This document shows, piece after piece, positions 51,204 through 63,560 of a stretch of DNA of 64,000 bases. Source of the stretch: Pycnopodia helianthoides (Eukaryota > Echinodermata > Asteroidea > Forcipulatida > Asteriidae). Below the pieces are notes generated by a model. That model was given only the letters and a program-made list of their open reading frames with translations, was not told where the DNA came from and searched no databases. Numbering within the stretch: position 1 is the first letter of the stretch; each line of letters starts with the position of its first letter. Made by a program: the position numbers and the translations under genes. The stretch spans positions 5,093,501-5,157,500 of the forward strand of contig CM063260.1 in NCBI GenBank assembly GCA_032158295.1, written 5' to 3'.

Positions 51204-53077
51204 CAGGGGCGGATCCAGAATTTTCCAAACGGGGGGGGGGGGGGGGTGAAAATTTACCAAGCAGCAATGGTGAATGCAATTTTTTGTGTGGATCCTACGA
51301 TCGAGCGCGTAACGCGAAGCCCTTACGACATGGGCCGGTTCCGGGGCCCGCTTAACTGCTCCGAAACAGTTAGGATTCTATAGATGCTCTGTGGTGCGAT
51401 CCATGCAACATATATGACCACTTTTGTTTTAGCAAGATCATTATTAAAACTTCATTTTTGAGTTGGGAGTCATTGATGTAAATCAGCCATCCTGAGTTAT
51501 AAAATCAAAATGCAGGCTACAATTAATACTTATTCAGGGGGAAAAAACTGTTGGGTGAGACAAACGATAGTACAATTTTTAATATAATTAACCAATTAAT
51601 AGGGTCTCTTTGTCTATAAGTTTTCACATACTGTCTTGAGGATTAGAATGTGACACAAAATATGTTACTGCTGATATAATGATAAGAACAAGTTGTGCTT
51701 GTCTTCAGTAACAGCGCGATCGAGCAACAATAACATTAATGTACGAAAATGTGAGGGTAGTCCAAGAGGCCTAGCCCCCCTCCCCCAGCCCTGCATCGCC
51801 AGTGTACTATCTGCACTATTGATAACTAACAGTTTGAAAGAAGCACAACAGATATTAACCCTCTCATGCGCAAACTATTTTCTGAGTGATGTAAAAAAAA
51901 TAAACTTTTTGTTTTGAGATCGAATTGGGTAGTACCTTCTTTCTTGAATACGAAAAAAAAAAATGTGATTTTCTGAACAGAGTGAGACACGGTTATACGA
52001 TGCTATGATTATATGATGCTACATGTATGTCTTCACTAGCCCCATATAGGGCCAATCCACTTCGTTCGTATCCTTGCCAATTGGGCCTAGCACCATTGCA
52101 ATCCTATTTTTGTGCCTGATGTAATTTTTAATCCCGGTTATAAAACTTACCGATCAAATGCTACTGTAGGCTTACTTGTAGAAAGCCCTATTGCTAAACT
52201 TTTTTTTTAAACATCACGGATTTGGGGGAAATTGATTACCTTTCGAGTTGCGAGAGTGAATTTTTGATCTCGTATTAACAACTTGCGCGAGAATCATACT
52301 AGTTGGGTTCCCTGAACAATTTCACAATATTTATACGATCTAATGGGGGCCAGACTGAATTACATATTTCACAAAACCTTGATGGCGCGCTGATTGAATC
52401 AGTCTGGTCCCCATTAAAAATATCAGCAGTTGATCGTATACCTGTTGTGGATTGTTGAGGGAACATGACAATGGTATTCGCGCAAGTTAATGTGGTAAAC
52501 AAAATCATACTCGCGATTTGAAAAGCAAACAATTTTCCCAAAAGATCTGTGATGTTTTTAGAAAAAAAAATAAAAAATTCAGCATTATAGGCTTTCATAC
52601 AAGTAAACAGTAGCATTCGATCAGTAAGTTTCTTAACCCGGCTTAAAAATTAAATAGGGCACAAAAATAGGAATGCAATGTTAGAGCCAAGGATACGAAG
52701 TGGATTGGCCCTATTCATGGGGCTATGTCTTCAATTTTTGAATCTTAATACTAGTTTCCGAAGTTCATATTGTAATGGTCACATTGTATTTAGCGCGCGC
52801 GTGCTGACCTACAGACAGAAATGCGGGTGAATGATCTTCACGCCCCGTACACTGCGCCCCGCATTTGCAGGTGTGTCGCGCTTATGTTCAGTGTGTGAGA
52901 AAGACATTATTAGTAGCTTTTATGAAAAAAAAAAAAAAAATAGGTAGGCCTATGTCATTAACTTTGCCTCTCCCTCATTTTCCCCCCTTTTCCATGTTTT
53001 GTTTGTTTTGTTTGTTTTTTTCTCAAGCAAAAAGGGGGGGGGGCGTGCGCCACCCACGCCCCCTGTATCCGCCCCTG
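51204..53077. mobile_element. hAT-type non-autonomous element
   Basis: Its ends CAGGGGCGGATCC and GGATxCGCCCCTG-type (read GTATCCGCCCCTG at the right) are typical hAT termini. GTAGT flanks both ends (51199-51203 and 53078-53082), a 5-bp target duplication confirmed by the uninterrupted copy at 26.95-27.33 kb. Sub-terminal homopolymer G runs follow each end. No transposase frame is preserved in its 1874 bp. Confidence 0.8.
52036..52724. mobile_element. 689-bp long-palindrome element with 9-bp target duplication
   Basis: The ends contain AGCCCCAT and TAGGGCCAATCCACTTCG, repeated inverted at the right end. Complementarity runs almost to the centre near 52.38 kb (for example CCAATTGGGCC, GATCAAATGCTACTG/CAGTAGCATTCGATC). 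ATGTCTTCA flanks both ends (52027-52035 and 52725-52733). A 9-bp duplication and long arms fit a Mutator-like foldback. It sits inside the hAT element. Confidence 0.8.
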
Positions 53078-54589
53078 GTAGTTTTTTGACAAAGGTAATT
53101 TCTCACTAAAATAATATTTGAATTTGAGAAAGGTTGCATGCAGGCTTTCTCAGGCACTTGAAAGCACACAATTCTATGCAACAAGGGTGTTTTTTCTTTC
53201 ATTAGTTTCTTGCAAGTTGGATGACCAATTGTGCCAAAATTGTCACAGGTTTGTTATAAAGTATATCCTGCCTTTAAAACCATCAAACGCAGCAACTAAT
53301 TGAGACAAACGTAACTCCCTTACGTTGTCAGCACATGCTGACCTGTTCTTTTCCCCTTAAGTTAAAAGGGTTTGTTTTGCATTTTTACAACGGTTTCTTT
53401 ATCTTAGAGTATTGTTTACATATCCAGGTATTGTCTGGGTAAATTTCAGCTTATTGCTTGCTTAATTATTTTTTTCATATAGTTTGAATCATCTAAATTA
53501 TAAATAATGTATAATTATTATATATAAATTATATAAATTATAACGTTGGAGCGCCATGAGTGTCACTGAATGACGGATTCGAGCGCTATAAGAAGCCACT
53601 ATTATTATATCTACCATTGACAATTTGACAGACAATAATTGAGAGACCGATTTTAATGCTGGCAGAGTTTTGTCCTGCCCTTTTTAAACCAAACCACTGT
53701 CACATGGTTAAATGACACCCCTCTAGGACGTGCGGCATCTTAGCTTAGGATCTATGGCATAATGTGCTGACCAGTGTGTACGATGTAGTTAAGACAATGG
53801 AAATATTAAAAAAGTATGGGAGCATGTGCTGGCAACATGCCTCGTTTGAGGGTTTTAAAGTTTAGCTATGAAAGCCGCAATGGAAAATATTTGTAAAAAT
53901 CAGACATACCAAATCTGCACTTTATGTGACCCATCAAATACATGAAACAACAAGCCTGCGAAAGTTTAAGTTCAATCGGTCACCACAGTCACGAGAAAAA
54001 AAAAGAAAACAAAACTTATGTTTTCATTGTTTTCAACAGTGAGTTTTGGACTCGCCAGATCAAACCTAAAATTGTTCTGCTCATAAAAAAAATTATTTAT
54101 CAAAACTGTAGCATTTAAAGCGATAACAGTTTTAAGGGCCGATGTGTTAACTCGATACAAAGGGGTGCACAAGGCCATTCATCAGGAGACTTCCTGATAT
54201 AAATTAAAGATAAAAAATACCACCTGGGCAACCACTTTGAACATTTCACCCCTAGTTCCCGATCGGAAATACTCACTGGTTATTACAAAGTAGTTAGTCC
54301 TTTCATTCATTCACAGAGAACAACAAATCTTTCAGATTTTTAGGGGACGTGGGCGGCCATGGAAGCTCAATAAAAATCCAGTAGTCTAAAACTGGCCGGA
54401 TATTGTAAGGTACAGATAAATCTTCAACGACAAAAATAGATCAATATTGCCAAAGAAAAAGGTGCTTAATCAATGTGCACCTCCAACGATAAGATAATTA
54501 TGGGCATCGAACATGAGTAACTATACATAATAAATATTGGCAACCTCTTTGAAATACTTTTAATGCAAGTGTGCCCCAAACAAGGCTAA

Positions 54590-54990
54590 AAGCTACTCTT
54601 GGTATGGGGTACAAGAGGACAAAATATTAAATATGAAAATAACTCGGGGGGGGGGAGCTGAAGATATGAATTGATAATCCTCTATATAGAACAGTCTAGA
54701 CTGCGCTCAAACATCCTGATAAATAGGAGGAACAAGGTCGGACACACTGGTGGCACATTTACCGTGAAAATATTTGTAGAAAAGACAGAGGCTGGCTAAA
54801 GACCTACGGTAGGAAAGAGGTTGTAATGTTGAACTAAGAGCGCAATGGAAAGAATAGGATTACACTATGAAACTGGATACCTCACCAAATAATCAGAGAC
54901 AAAACAAAAGTGACAGATATCACAAATGTCAACAAAATTAAATGGAATCGAGCTGGACATGATTGTATCTACTTGATTTATCTCGAGCTA
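54590..54990 (+). mobile_element. decayed RTE-type LINE fragment
   Basis: 54892-54963 translates to IRDKTKVTDI followed by NVNKIKWNRAGH, the conserved region near the C-terminus of RTE LINE proteins. An upstream segment (RIGLHYETGYLTK) is in another frame, so frameshifts are present. Stops and drift show it is dead. Confidence 0.6.
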
Positions 54991-55751
54991 ACGGGAAGAA
55001 TTGGTCAGTTAAACATTTTCTTTGCAGAATAACTATGCAACATCATCAAAGAACAACAGTCACGCAACTCTTTGAATTGAAAACATAAAATGTCGCAAAT
55101 AAACATACAATATCTAATAAAAATGTTGTTAGTCCGGGACCATTGTGGTCCCAACTATTGTGGAGTTTTATGTGGGCGGGTTTATGTTTTGTCAATTATT
55201 TTAGTTTAACGTACTTTATGACCATGTTGTTGGGAATGTAATACCAAGTGATCAACAATATGAAAGTAAAATCAATCCAACAAACTAACGAAGAAAACCC
55301 GAGAATAAGGCTTGACCACCGTTACTGGTTACTTGTAAAAATTTAAAGTTAAGAATTTTGCCCACCTGACAGTCATGTTGTCATTAAACCTAAGGTAAAA
55401 AATTCAGGCATGATTGGCAAAATGGGGTTTCTTAAAATAAACATCCTCGTTTCAAGTTTTAATTTTGAACAAACTATTTGTTTTATATTCAAAAAATTGA
55501 AATCTTATTCACAACAACTTTCTATGTGTATTTTCATTTCCAAGAACTTTTGTATAAGCATAATTTAAAAGAAAATTTGATTTCATCGAAAAACAAGGCC
55601 TTTGTTTGAGTTGTTTTCTCGTTTTCGATATGCGCGAGACCTGCGCAGTCTATTTCCCCCAACCCCCACCCCTCAAGAAAACAAAAAACTAAACAATCAA
55701 CCAAATAAACAAATCCACCCATTTTTATTTACTAAGTTTCTTTCACAAGTT

Positions 55752-56092
55752 TTAAAGGCCCTGTACACTATTGGTAAGATCGAAAAACACAATGTTCACA
55801 GATTCACACATAACTTACATGATTTAAAGTAAGTAATGGTAGAAAGGGTTCCTTAAAATATTTCTGCCTAAATTGCTAACGTTTCTGAGAAACGAGTAAA
55901 GCAATAGTAATTATCGCGCGCGATAATTTGAAAAACAGAAAACACATAAGATCTCTTTTCACTATTTTCTCGTGACCTCGATGACCAATTGAGCTCAAAC
56001 TTTCACAGGTTTGTTTGTTCATGCATATGTTTAATCACAGAAAATGTGGACACTGTTTTTGAGCCGTTACCAAAAGTGTACAATACCTTTAA
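55752..56092. mobile_element. TTAA miniature element, inverse copy of 58.82 kb
   Basis: TTAA-AGGCCCTGTACACTATTGG at the left and CCAAAAGTGTACAATACC-TTAA at the right. A central palindrome AATTATCGCGCGCGATAATT lies near 55.92 kb. It matches 58820-59161 in reverse orientation along its whole length with few changes. Confidence 0.8.
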
Positions 56093-56692
56093 CAGCCTTG
56101 CTTACACCATAGTTTACCACACTTTGAGGCACTTTCGCAGCGGCGGCGGTAAACCTATACTTTCACTCAACCAAAAAGGTCACAGAAAAGTGTCACGTCC
56201 TGAAGTGACATTTTCCAATGTTCCCCAATTGTTATTATACATACTACATTTCTAAAAACAAAACTAGTTTTCTGTTTCGTATTGATTTTCAAGACATTTG
56301 TACTGTGAATGCTGACCATAATACAGAAAATGAAGGGTCAGCTCCAAAGGGAAAACATCGATGTGCGATGCGATGCGAAATAACAGGACATTTTTAAACG
56401 GTCATTTAAATGCCCCCTTCCCCATTCTGAATAGCATTACCATTAGCCTTTTGAGACTTGGTGGATATATTTAGAAGTGCGCTGTTTGGTTTCGGTGTAC
56501 TACAGACAAATTTACCCTAAACTAAAAATGTCATAGTATTGTGTGCATCATATCTCAAATGGCTTCTGCTGAAACATACAAATTTTGTGCTTATACAGCA
56601 ATCCTTAGCACATGTTTTATTTCATAAACACTGTTCACCCTAATCAAAGCAAAAGACACGCAGCTTGCGGTTCTTGAAAGCAGGGTACACGA

Positions 56693-56890
56693 TTTCATAG
56701 AACCGCTTAAGCACAACAAGTATCTCAGCACCATAGTTTTGTGTTGGGATACTTTTCAGAATGAAGATAACCAGCAAAAATACCATTCTACAGGTACCAA
56801 TTGTGTCAGGTATCCTGCTTATAATTGCTCAGCAGAAAAATTCTTAAGCAGTATTTGCTGCTGAAAGCAGCTCTGAGAAATTGGGCCCTG
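56693..56890. repeat. GCTTAAGCA palindromic family copy
   Basis: It starts ATAGAACCGCTTAAGCAC and ends CAGCTCTGAGAAATTGGGCCC. The interior has AACCAGC and CTACAGGTACCAATTGTG. Confidence 0.5.
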
Positions 56891-57469
56891 ATAGTGACGC
56901 AATAATTGTCTTCTCAATTGTTAATGAAAGTACACTTTCACTTTCGCAAGTTTTTCTGCTATAGTAAGCACAAATAATTGCTTACCGTGAAAACAGCTTT
57001 ATAAAATTAGGCCCTGGCTTTTTTGGTATCCAACTCCTTCCATTGCATACGCAGCCAGAAACGTGACAAAAATATTTTAAGTTTCATAACAATCGCATTT
57101 AGTTTGCTGTTTCCATGTGAACATTACCCTATCCGGGTAATGTTCACAAGGAAACAGGAAAACTATCCATCCGCAAAGGCCAACTTGAACAGAGGGTAAA
57201 GCACTCTAATTTGCGTATTGTCCTGCCAAAACGATGCCAACAAACATACAACCAACGCCAAATTTTACTGGGCCAACTTCCAATGTTTGCTCAAAGTAAG
57301 TTGTCTTCATAATGGCAACTGATGCAATGCCAACTTCAACCTTGCAGATCAAATGCAATTGGGCCAATATGCAATTGATGTCAGAACCCCCCCCCCCCCC
57401 ATTTTTGAAAATTTGACATTTTGAAATAAAAAATTACCATGTTACGTTTATAAGCTTCAAAAGCAAAGT

Positions 57470-57835
57470 ATACCTTTGGTTTTTGGAACCGCTCGATTGT
57501 TTCAATCCGATATAATGTAGATAATACAATAAAACTAACCTGTGAAAATTTAATTTCGAAAGGTGGTAGCGTTTTTTGAGTTATCGCCAAAAATCTGGAG
57601 CGGTTATGTCAACGCTTGAAAATAATCCCTAATAAAATGAAATACACAATCTGAGAAACGTTACAGAAACGTTTCTCAGATTCAAATTTTGAGGGATAAA
57701 AACTTACATCTTTTTCCATATTAACACTATTTTGAAATTGAAATATTTCTCAAAATGCTTTTTACTATCGAAAGTTGCTGTACTTCTAACCAAATAAGTT
57801 TTTATTGCCATAGAGTGATTACCAATCGTTTACCC
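57470..57835. repeat. degenerate relative of the element at 2.32 kb
   Basis: It shares ACAATAAAACTAA-CTGTGAAAATTT, GAGCGG, TTTCTCAAAAT and AAGTTTTTATTGCCAT with 2322-2647. An inner inverted repeat AATCTGAGAAACGTT/AACGTTTCTCAGATT is at about 57.65-57.68 kb. Confidence 0.5.
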
Positions 57836-58819
57836 TCCCCACTTGTGAATTTTAACAATCACACTGTGCATTTATTTTAACACTCACGTCAGATTATCAT
57901 ATAAAATTAGTAATTTGCATAACCAGGGCGATGAAAAGGGGCTTGTTTAAGAGAAATGCAAACGAAAACTGCAATTTTAATTGACCGGAAGTACCCCCTT
58001 GAAAAATGGTGCACCCCTTGTGCCCCCTAAAATGTTACTCTAGTTTCGGCGCTGTGGCTCTTTCGATTTGGGTAGCTTTGATATAAAGTCTGAAGTTCTC
58101 CCATTGAATTCAAAAGGAACATGACCCAAAATGTTCGGATAGCAAAATATTTGTGTACTTCCGTGATGTGAATGTTAGACCCGCCGACTTCAATAGAGGA
58201 TAACGTACTTTAATTTGCCCAACAATGCCGGTATTGTGCTGTGACTACCCCCCCCCCCCCCGCCACTGACACTATATGCAACAGAAGCGATGGTTATTTA
58301 ATGAAAAGATGTATTGTAAATGGCCCCTTAACTAGCACATTGTTGTGTAAAATCCTATGCACTATGTGCTTGTTGCGCGGCATACTACTGGTATCAAATC
58401 AACTCATTTCTTTGTGCGTATTTTTTTTTTTTTTTTTTTTTTGAGCAGGACAGATGGTGCCGCGTGCGGAAACATTCCACGCGTAGGCGTGAACGCGCAG
58501 ACAATGTATCAATTTAGGGTAACTGGTACGCGTATGAAACCTACATAATGCAAAGTCATGGTCTGGTTCTTGAAAATATGTATAAACAGTTAATGTAAGA
58601 GACTAGGTACCACACAAAAGTTGAACAGCCAAAGGATTGGCCCTTGAACATGAGTAGAACATTTCTAAAAATAACGGCGAAAGAAAACCACATTGTAAGA
58701 AGATTTATATGTCGCCGACCTTCAAAACAATTTTTTAAGATAATACAATTAAATAATAGTAAATAAATAAAGAAAGATTGGCCAAGCTGGGAATATATCT
58801 GACGTGTGTCAAATATTGA

Positions 58820-59161
58820 TTAAAGGTATTGTACACTTTTGGTAACTGCTCAAAATCAGTGTCCACATTTTGTGTGATTCAACATATGCATGAACAAACA
58901 AACCTGTGAAAATTTGAGCTCAATTGGTCATCGAGGTCACGAGAAAATAGTGAAAAGAGATCTTATGTGTTTTCTGTTTTTTCAAATTATCGCGCGCGAT
59001 AATTACTATTGTTTTACTCGTTTCTCGGAAACAATAGCATTTTAGGCAGAAATATTTTAAGGAACCCTTTCTATCATTACTTACTTTAAATCATGTAAGT
59101 TATGTGTGAATCTGTGAACATTGTGTTTTTCGATCTTACCAATAGTGTACAGGGCCTTTAA
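58820..59161. mobile_element. TTAA miniature element
   Basis: TTAA-AGGTATTGTACACTTTTGG to CCAATAGTGTACAGGGCC-TTAA, with the same central AATTATCGCGCGCGATAATT palindrome and core CTCGTGACCTCGATGACCAA (complement) as 55752-56092. Confidence 0.8.
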
Positions 59162-59419
59162 CGAGCTGTGCCCACAATATCAGATGCATTATTGTGCCGG
59201 CAAGCCATACGTGGTTAATGATGATAATAATATGTGAAGTAGTAAAACGCTTCCATGAAAAAGAAAAAGAAAGAAAGAAAAAAAGACAGAAAACAAATAA
59301 TAAAATAAAAAATAAGGTACAGCGAAGCATTATTATTTTTGAAGAGAAAATTTTTGCAACTCTCTAGTTTTCAATACACAGCGTGCAACCAACGTGTAAG
59401 AATGTAAATATTGTTTGAA

Positions 59420-59592
59420 GCTTTGCATGGTGTGGACAAATAGGAAGAACTATAAATAAATAAATAGTAAACTTGCGGGTACAATCCATGTGTAAATCTC
59501 TTTTGTTTGAGTGTTGGCTCTGAGAAGAGCCGGTTTGGTCTCGACGTTTCGAACAGTATACTCTGCTCGTCTTCATTCTCCTGAAGACGAGC
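59420..59592 (-). mobile_element. repeat with hammerhead-like stem-loop, copy 3
   Basis: On the minus strand: ATGAAGA, stem CGAGCAG/CTGTTCG around AGTATA, AAACGTCGAGACC, then CGGCTCTTCTCAGAGCC. An alternative hairpin GCTCGTCTTC/GAAGACGAGC lies directly 5'. Confidence 0.5.
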
Positions 59593-59627
59593 ATAGAGTA
59601 GCTTAATTAAAAAGCAAATTGCCGAAC

Positions 59628-59785
59628 CGATTTCTGCTAAACAAAGGGAAGCTGGCTACCAGTCACATATGGTATGATGTAGGACTGTTACTTTGGCTGG
59701 TAACCTTATTCTGATGAGCTTAATTTTTGTTGTGATGAGCTACTTTTTTTCTGCCAAAAGCAGCTCTATAAAATTGGGCCCAGGC
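59628..59785. repeat. GCTTAAGCA palindromic family copy
   Basis: It contains TTTCTGCTAA, GGCTACCAGTCACATATGG, TTGGCTGGTAACCTTATTC and the CAGCTCTATAAAATTGGGCCC end. Confidence 0.55.
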
Positions 59786-59987
59786 TTAAAACTTCGATTA
59801 CTGCAAACGAAACATGATGGAAACAGTAATTTTGCGGGGTTCTCCTGTTAGCTGTGTGCTCGACTTTTGAGTATTTCCACCGGAAGTACATGTTTTTGTG
59901 AAAGACTGGTTACTCCGGAACGTTGTCACCAATCAGGTTTCATTGACTAAAACTAAAACTATGAATTACCAATACCGAACATTAGCT

Positions 59988-60351
59988 TTAAAGGTATGGT
60001 CATACTTTAGATTGGTAACGACCCCCAAAATGTGTGTAATTGTTGACAAAATCAATCTATGGCCCTACTTTTAAAGTTCGCCTTCTAGTCAAACAAACTA
60101 CAATCACAAGTTGCTTTGTGTGTACTGTAAGCTGAAACACGTAACAGGTGAATATTTTTACGATGTAGTTCATTTCCATGTTATCCGAATTCACCATTCA
60201 CTAATTATTTTTTTAAAAACTATTTTACTCACACAATTAAGCCCACAATTTCACAGGTTTATTATTTTGCTGTATACGGCTTACCACACAAAACATGAAC
60301 ACTGTCTGCGACTACTTTGTCAACTCTACCAATCCTGTATAATACCTTTAA
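59988..60351. mobile_element. TTAA miniature element
   Basis: TTAA-AGGTATGGTCATACTTTAG at the left, CTACCAATCCTGTATAATACC-TTAA at the right. The right third matches about 30.33-30.46 kb (CAAAACATGAACACTGTCTG). Confidence 0.65.
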
Positions 60352-60909
60352 TGTTTACAGGAATTGTTACAGTAACCGCGGATCATGATTGACCTGATCT
60401 CTAGCAGCGGGGTACGACGATGGGCAAGCTGTGAGAGAGAAGAGCAAAGAAATGAGCAAAACTGAAACCGAGCACAGGGAAATGTAAGACCCTCCCCGGC
60501 CATGCTGAGAGCTACCCACATGAATCATCGACCGCCCACTGATGAGGTCATTACAAAAGGACAGGCTGAAGTTTTTGGTGGCATTTCCCGTCACATTATA
60601 CGCTCACTTCGAGCTGGTGTACAATAAGTAGATACCAGGATCTGGACTATAGTTTACCCCATCGAACAACCCTGTTAAAGTTGCCTGCAAGATTTCTCAG
60701 AATATTGGGGAATTTCACACAAAAAATCACCATGATGTCCATGACGACAAGCCATGCAGACAAATACTTTTGGCAAGCAAGAAAACTAACATGTTGAAAA
60801 CAAATTATATGATGCTGCAAGCTTGCAGTGTCGCTCCTTTAAAAAAAAAACATTCAATATTTGTGGCAATATTTTGGTTTGAAGTTATTTTTAATAAAGA
60901 TATTTTGGC

Positions 60910-61056
60910 TGCTTTGCATGGTGTGGATAAAATACGAAATAACTGTATTACTTGTAAACGTGTGGGTAAATCTCCTTTGGGAGGAGTGTCGGCTCTGAGA
61001 AGAGCCGTTCTCGTGGTCTCGACGTTTCGATACAGTCTCTTGAAGACGAGCAGAAA
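60910..61056 (-). mobile_element. repeat with hammerhead-like stem-loop, copy 4, damaged
   Basis: It retains CGAAACGTCGAGACCACGAG and CGGCTCTTCTCAGAGCC on the minus strand but has lost most of stem II. The flank GCATGGTGTGGATAAAAT matches copy 3. Confidence 0.4.
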
Positions 61057-62489
61057 CCTATTCGAAACGCCTTCTACGACTATTGCAGACTTTTCGCATG
61101 GTCCATCCGTCTTGCATTCATCCCATTGAAATAAATGAACGGATCCACATCGAGGCTTTAGAGGGTCAAACAGTCACAAGACCTGACCGTCGCTGACGTC
61201 ACTACTACACTCACTTTTCATGCTGAGGCGGCACGAGTTCGGTATAACACTGCACTACTTTGGCAGAATCGTTACTTCAGTTTGAGCTCGTGCACGGAGC
61301 GGACATCCCAGCTTCCAACCAGTCATATCGTGGCCGGCTCCAGTACAACTAGGTTTGTCGTGCTCTGCGAAGCTCCCGTGTCGATCCATCACATAATTAC
61401 CCGGTGTAATTATCGTCTCGTGCCGCAGTCAATTCAGCATGGGTTTCCAACAGGCCCGGACAGCTGGGGCCGATGTTGTTAGCGGTATGCCTGCTGATGT
61501 CATGGAGTGACCCGGTCAGCTCACAAGGCAAGTGTTTCAATCGAATCTACTCACCAAGTCGACTTATTTTAACAGAAAATACCTAAAATAATACTAAGAC
61601 AGTTTTTCGCAACATGAACACTTAATTACTCACTTTACCGAAACTAAGAAATCGGCTAACCATATAAGTTATATTTGGTAAAGTTGTCTTCCATGGTGAC
61701 GGCAGCGTTGACTTGGCGGGCTGATTTATCTCTGTATGGCATTCCTTGAGCTCCGTAGATTAATTTTGTTTTTTATCTGGAAAGTTCCTTCTCTTTCACA
61801 ATAGTTTCCTCGGTCCATAGAGGAATAACATGGTTTTTCCTACATGATCCATCCAAAGCACATAACTTAATTTCTCAGATGATGTTGAAGTACCATGCCC
61901 TTCCTTAACGCACCTCAAGGGATTGTATAGCAACTGAATTTAATATAGGTTTTCCCGCTCATTTTCGACTTTCGTGCATTCGTATTAAAGCGATTTTGCC
62001 CCTTCAGTTGGAACCGCCATTCATTCACTTTAATACATGAGAATTTATATATATATATCATTATATTTACATTATAAGGTGTTCATTTTAGACAGGCGAA
62101 ATCAGCATTAAATTGAGCAGAGTAGGCACTAGAGGTTTCTGCGTGAAGCTGCCATGCCTCTGTTCGAGTGGATTTTAAATTGATTGGTTATCTTTGTTCA
62201 TCGCATGAGGTGAATTGCTTGTACATTATGTAAAATTGATTGACTGTTTTGATGAGCTTTCAATTTCGCGCAAATTAGAAAAACGCGACGTTAAATTCGG
62301 CCTCTTATATGCCGAAAATGAAAAGGAAACCTATAGTTATAACGTGTGGGAAACAGGAATAAGAAGAATGGGTGCTATATTCAAGCTAAAACAACTCTGA
62401 ATGTGTTTGTTAATTCCAGATACTCGTATAGGTTGTGCTGTACAGGCCTACTAAGTATACACAGTTTGAGTGATTATTTGGGAATTTTC

Positions 62490-63125
62490 TACTATTATCT
62501 TTGACTAAATCGAGGCCAATTAATGACCCGTGGTTTTGAGCCTATAGGTCAGCAATGCCGTACTTCATAATTATATGCACAATTTTAGACGAATCTTATT
62601 TGTGGGCACTTTTCACTTTTCATCTTTGACTGAATCGACGCCAATGACCATTCATGTTTTAAGATAATAATTAGCAATGCTGTATACGTATTAAAATACT
62701 CAAAGTTCAGGACGGACCTTAAATTTGATACTTTCACTCTGGCTAAATCGAGGCCATATTGACCCAAAAGAGGTTCAGAATACAGACTAGTACCCGGGAG
62801 CCCTTTCGCATACTGCAATACAAATCAATTCTCTGAAACAGAAAAATGATTCGCAACTGTGTGACCAAACAGTGTTTGTTCATGCCGTTTGAGCGCCGCA
62901 GCATTTCCGACTATCCCTCTTTGGCTATGTCGAGGTCGTTGACCCTGAAAGAGGTCAATTAAAGGCTCGCCATCAGTGCCTGACCTCTGCCATCCAATCA
63001 TTTTTTCATGTTCCGCTTTTACCGGCTGGTGGCAAAGACCCCCCTCCCCGTCAGTCCGTCATCACTTTTGGTCTTTCTTTGACCAAACCTATTAACATTA
63101 AGCATTGACCCGTGTTTAGACGTTC
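62490..63125 (+). repeat. degenerate tandem repeat, ~100-130 bp period
   Basis: CTTTGACTAAATCGAGGCCAA, CTTTGACTGAATCGACGCCAA, CTGGCTAAATCGAGGCCATA and TTGGCTATGTCGAGGTCGTT recur with TGACCC and GAGGTC nearby. Units are strongly diverged. Confidence 0.55.
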
Positions 63126-63238
63126 AGAGCCATGACCTCGGGGCTGGTTTCTTATAGGAGATTTCAACACTTGCATTCTCAAGCAGCTCCTAAATTTCAG
63201 ACCATGATGTACAACACGTCGTGTGCCGGCTCTTCTTA

Positions 63239-63557
63239 AGCCCTTTTCTCACTGCATTTCTTACCTCCGTGGAATACAGCCCCGGGGAGGCCCCGTTTTT
63301 TTACCCTATACGGTTACCCCGGCGCACTTTCACACACTATCCCCGCCTATAGGTCCCTATTCCACAGTGTTCCTGTTGCATGTTTCAAGAATACCCCTGG
63401 GTTTTACTGCTTACCCCTACTCCGAAGCAGGGGTGGCTATTCCCCGGGGTATGCCCACTTGCCGGGGCAGACAGGGGGAAAAGCGATCATAGTGTGAAAA
63501 GGCCGACTGTTATTCCACGGGGTTGCCCACGGGGAATAGAGTAGTGTGAAAAGGGCT
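63239..63557. mobile_element. miniature element, PIF/Harbinger-like TTA target
   Basis: Ends AGCCCTTTTCTCACT and AGTGTGAAAAGGGCT are inverted; TTA flanks both sides (63236-63238 and 63558-63560). The interior is GC-rich with CCCCGGGG-type repeats. A 3-bp TTA duplication fits PIF/Harbinger. Confidence 0.7.
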
Positions 63558-63560
63558 TTA

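Larger units (their letters stand above)
51071..53277. mobile_element. TTAA-type miniature element split by a hAT insertion
   Basis: The left half (GGCAGTGGATACTTTTTGATATTACTC) and right half (TAGTTTTTTGAC to CCTGCCTTTAA) together match 26.95-27.33 kb. The break falls within the GTAATGTAGTTTTTGA sequence seen uninterrupted there. Confidence 0.75.

Noticed and set aside
60367..60594. Minus-strand open frame with a hydrophobic stretch
   Set aside because: A signal-peptide-like stretch is present but there is no clear start context, splice site or family similarity; too weak to call.
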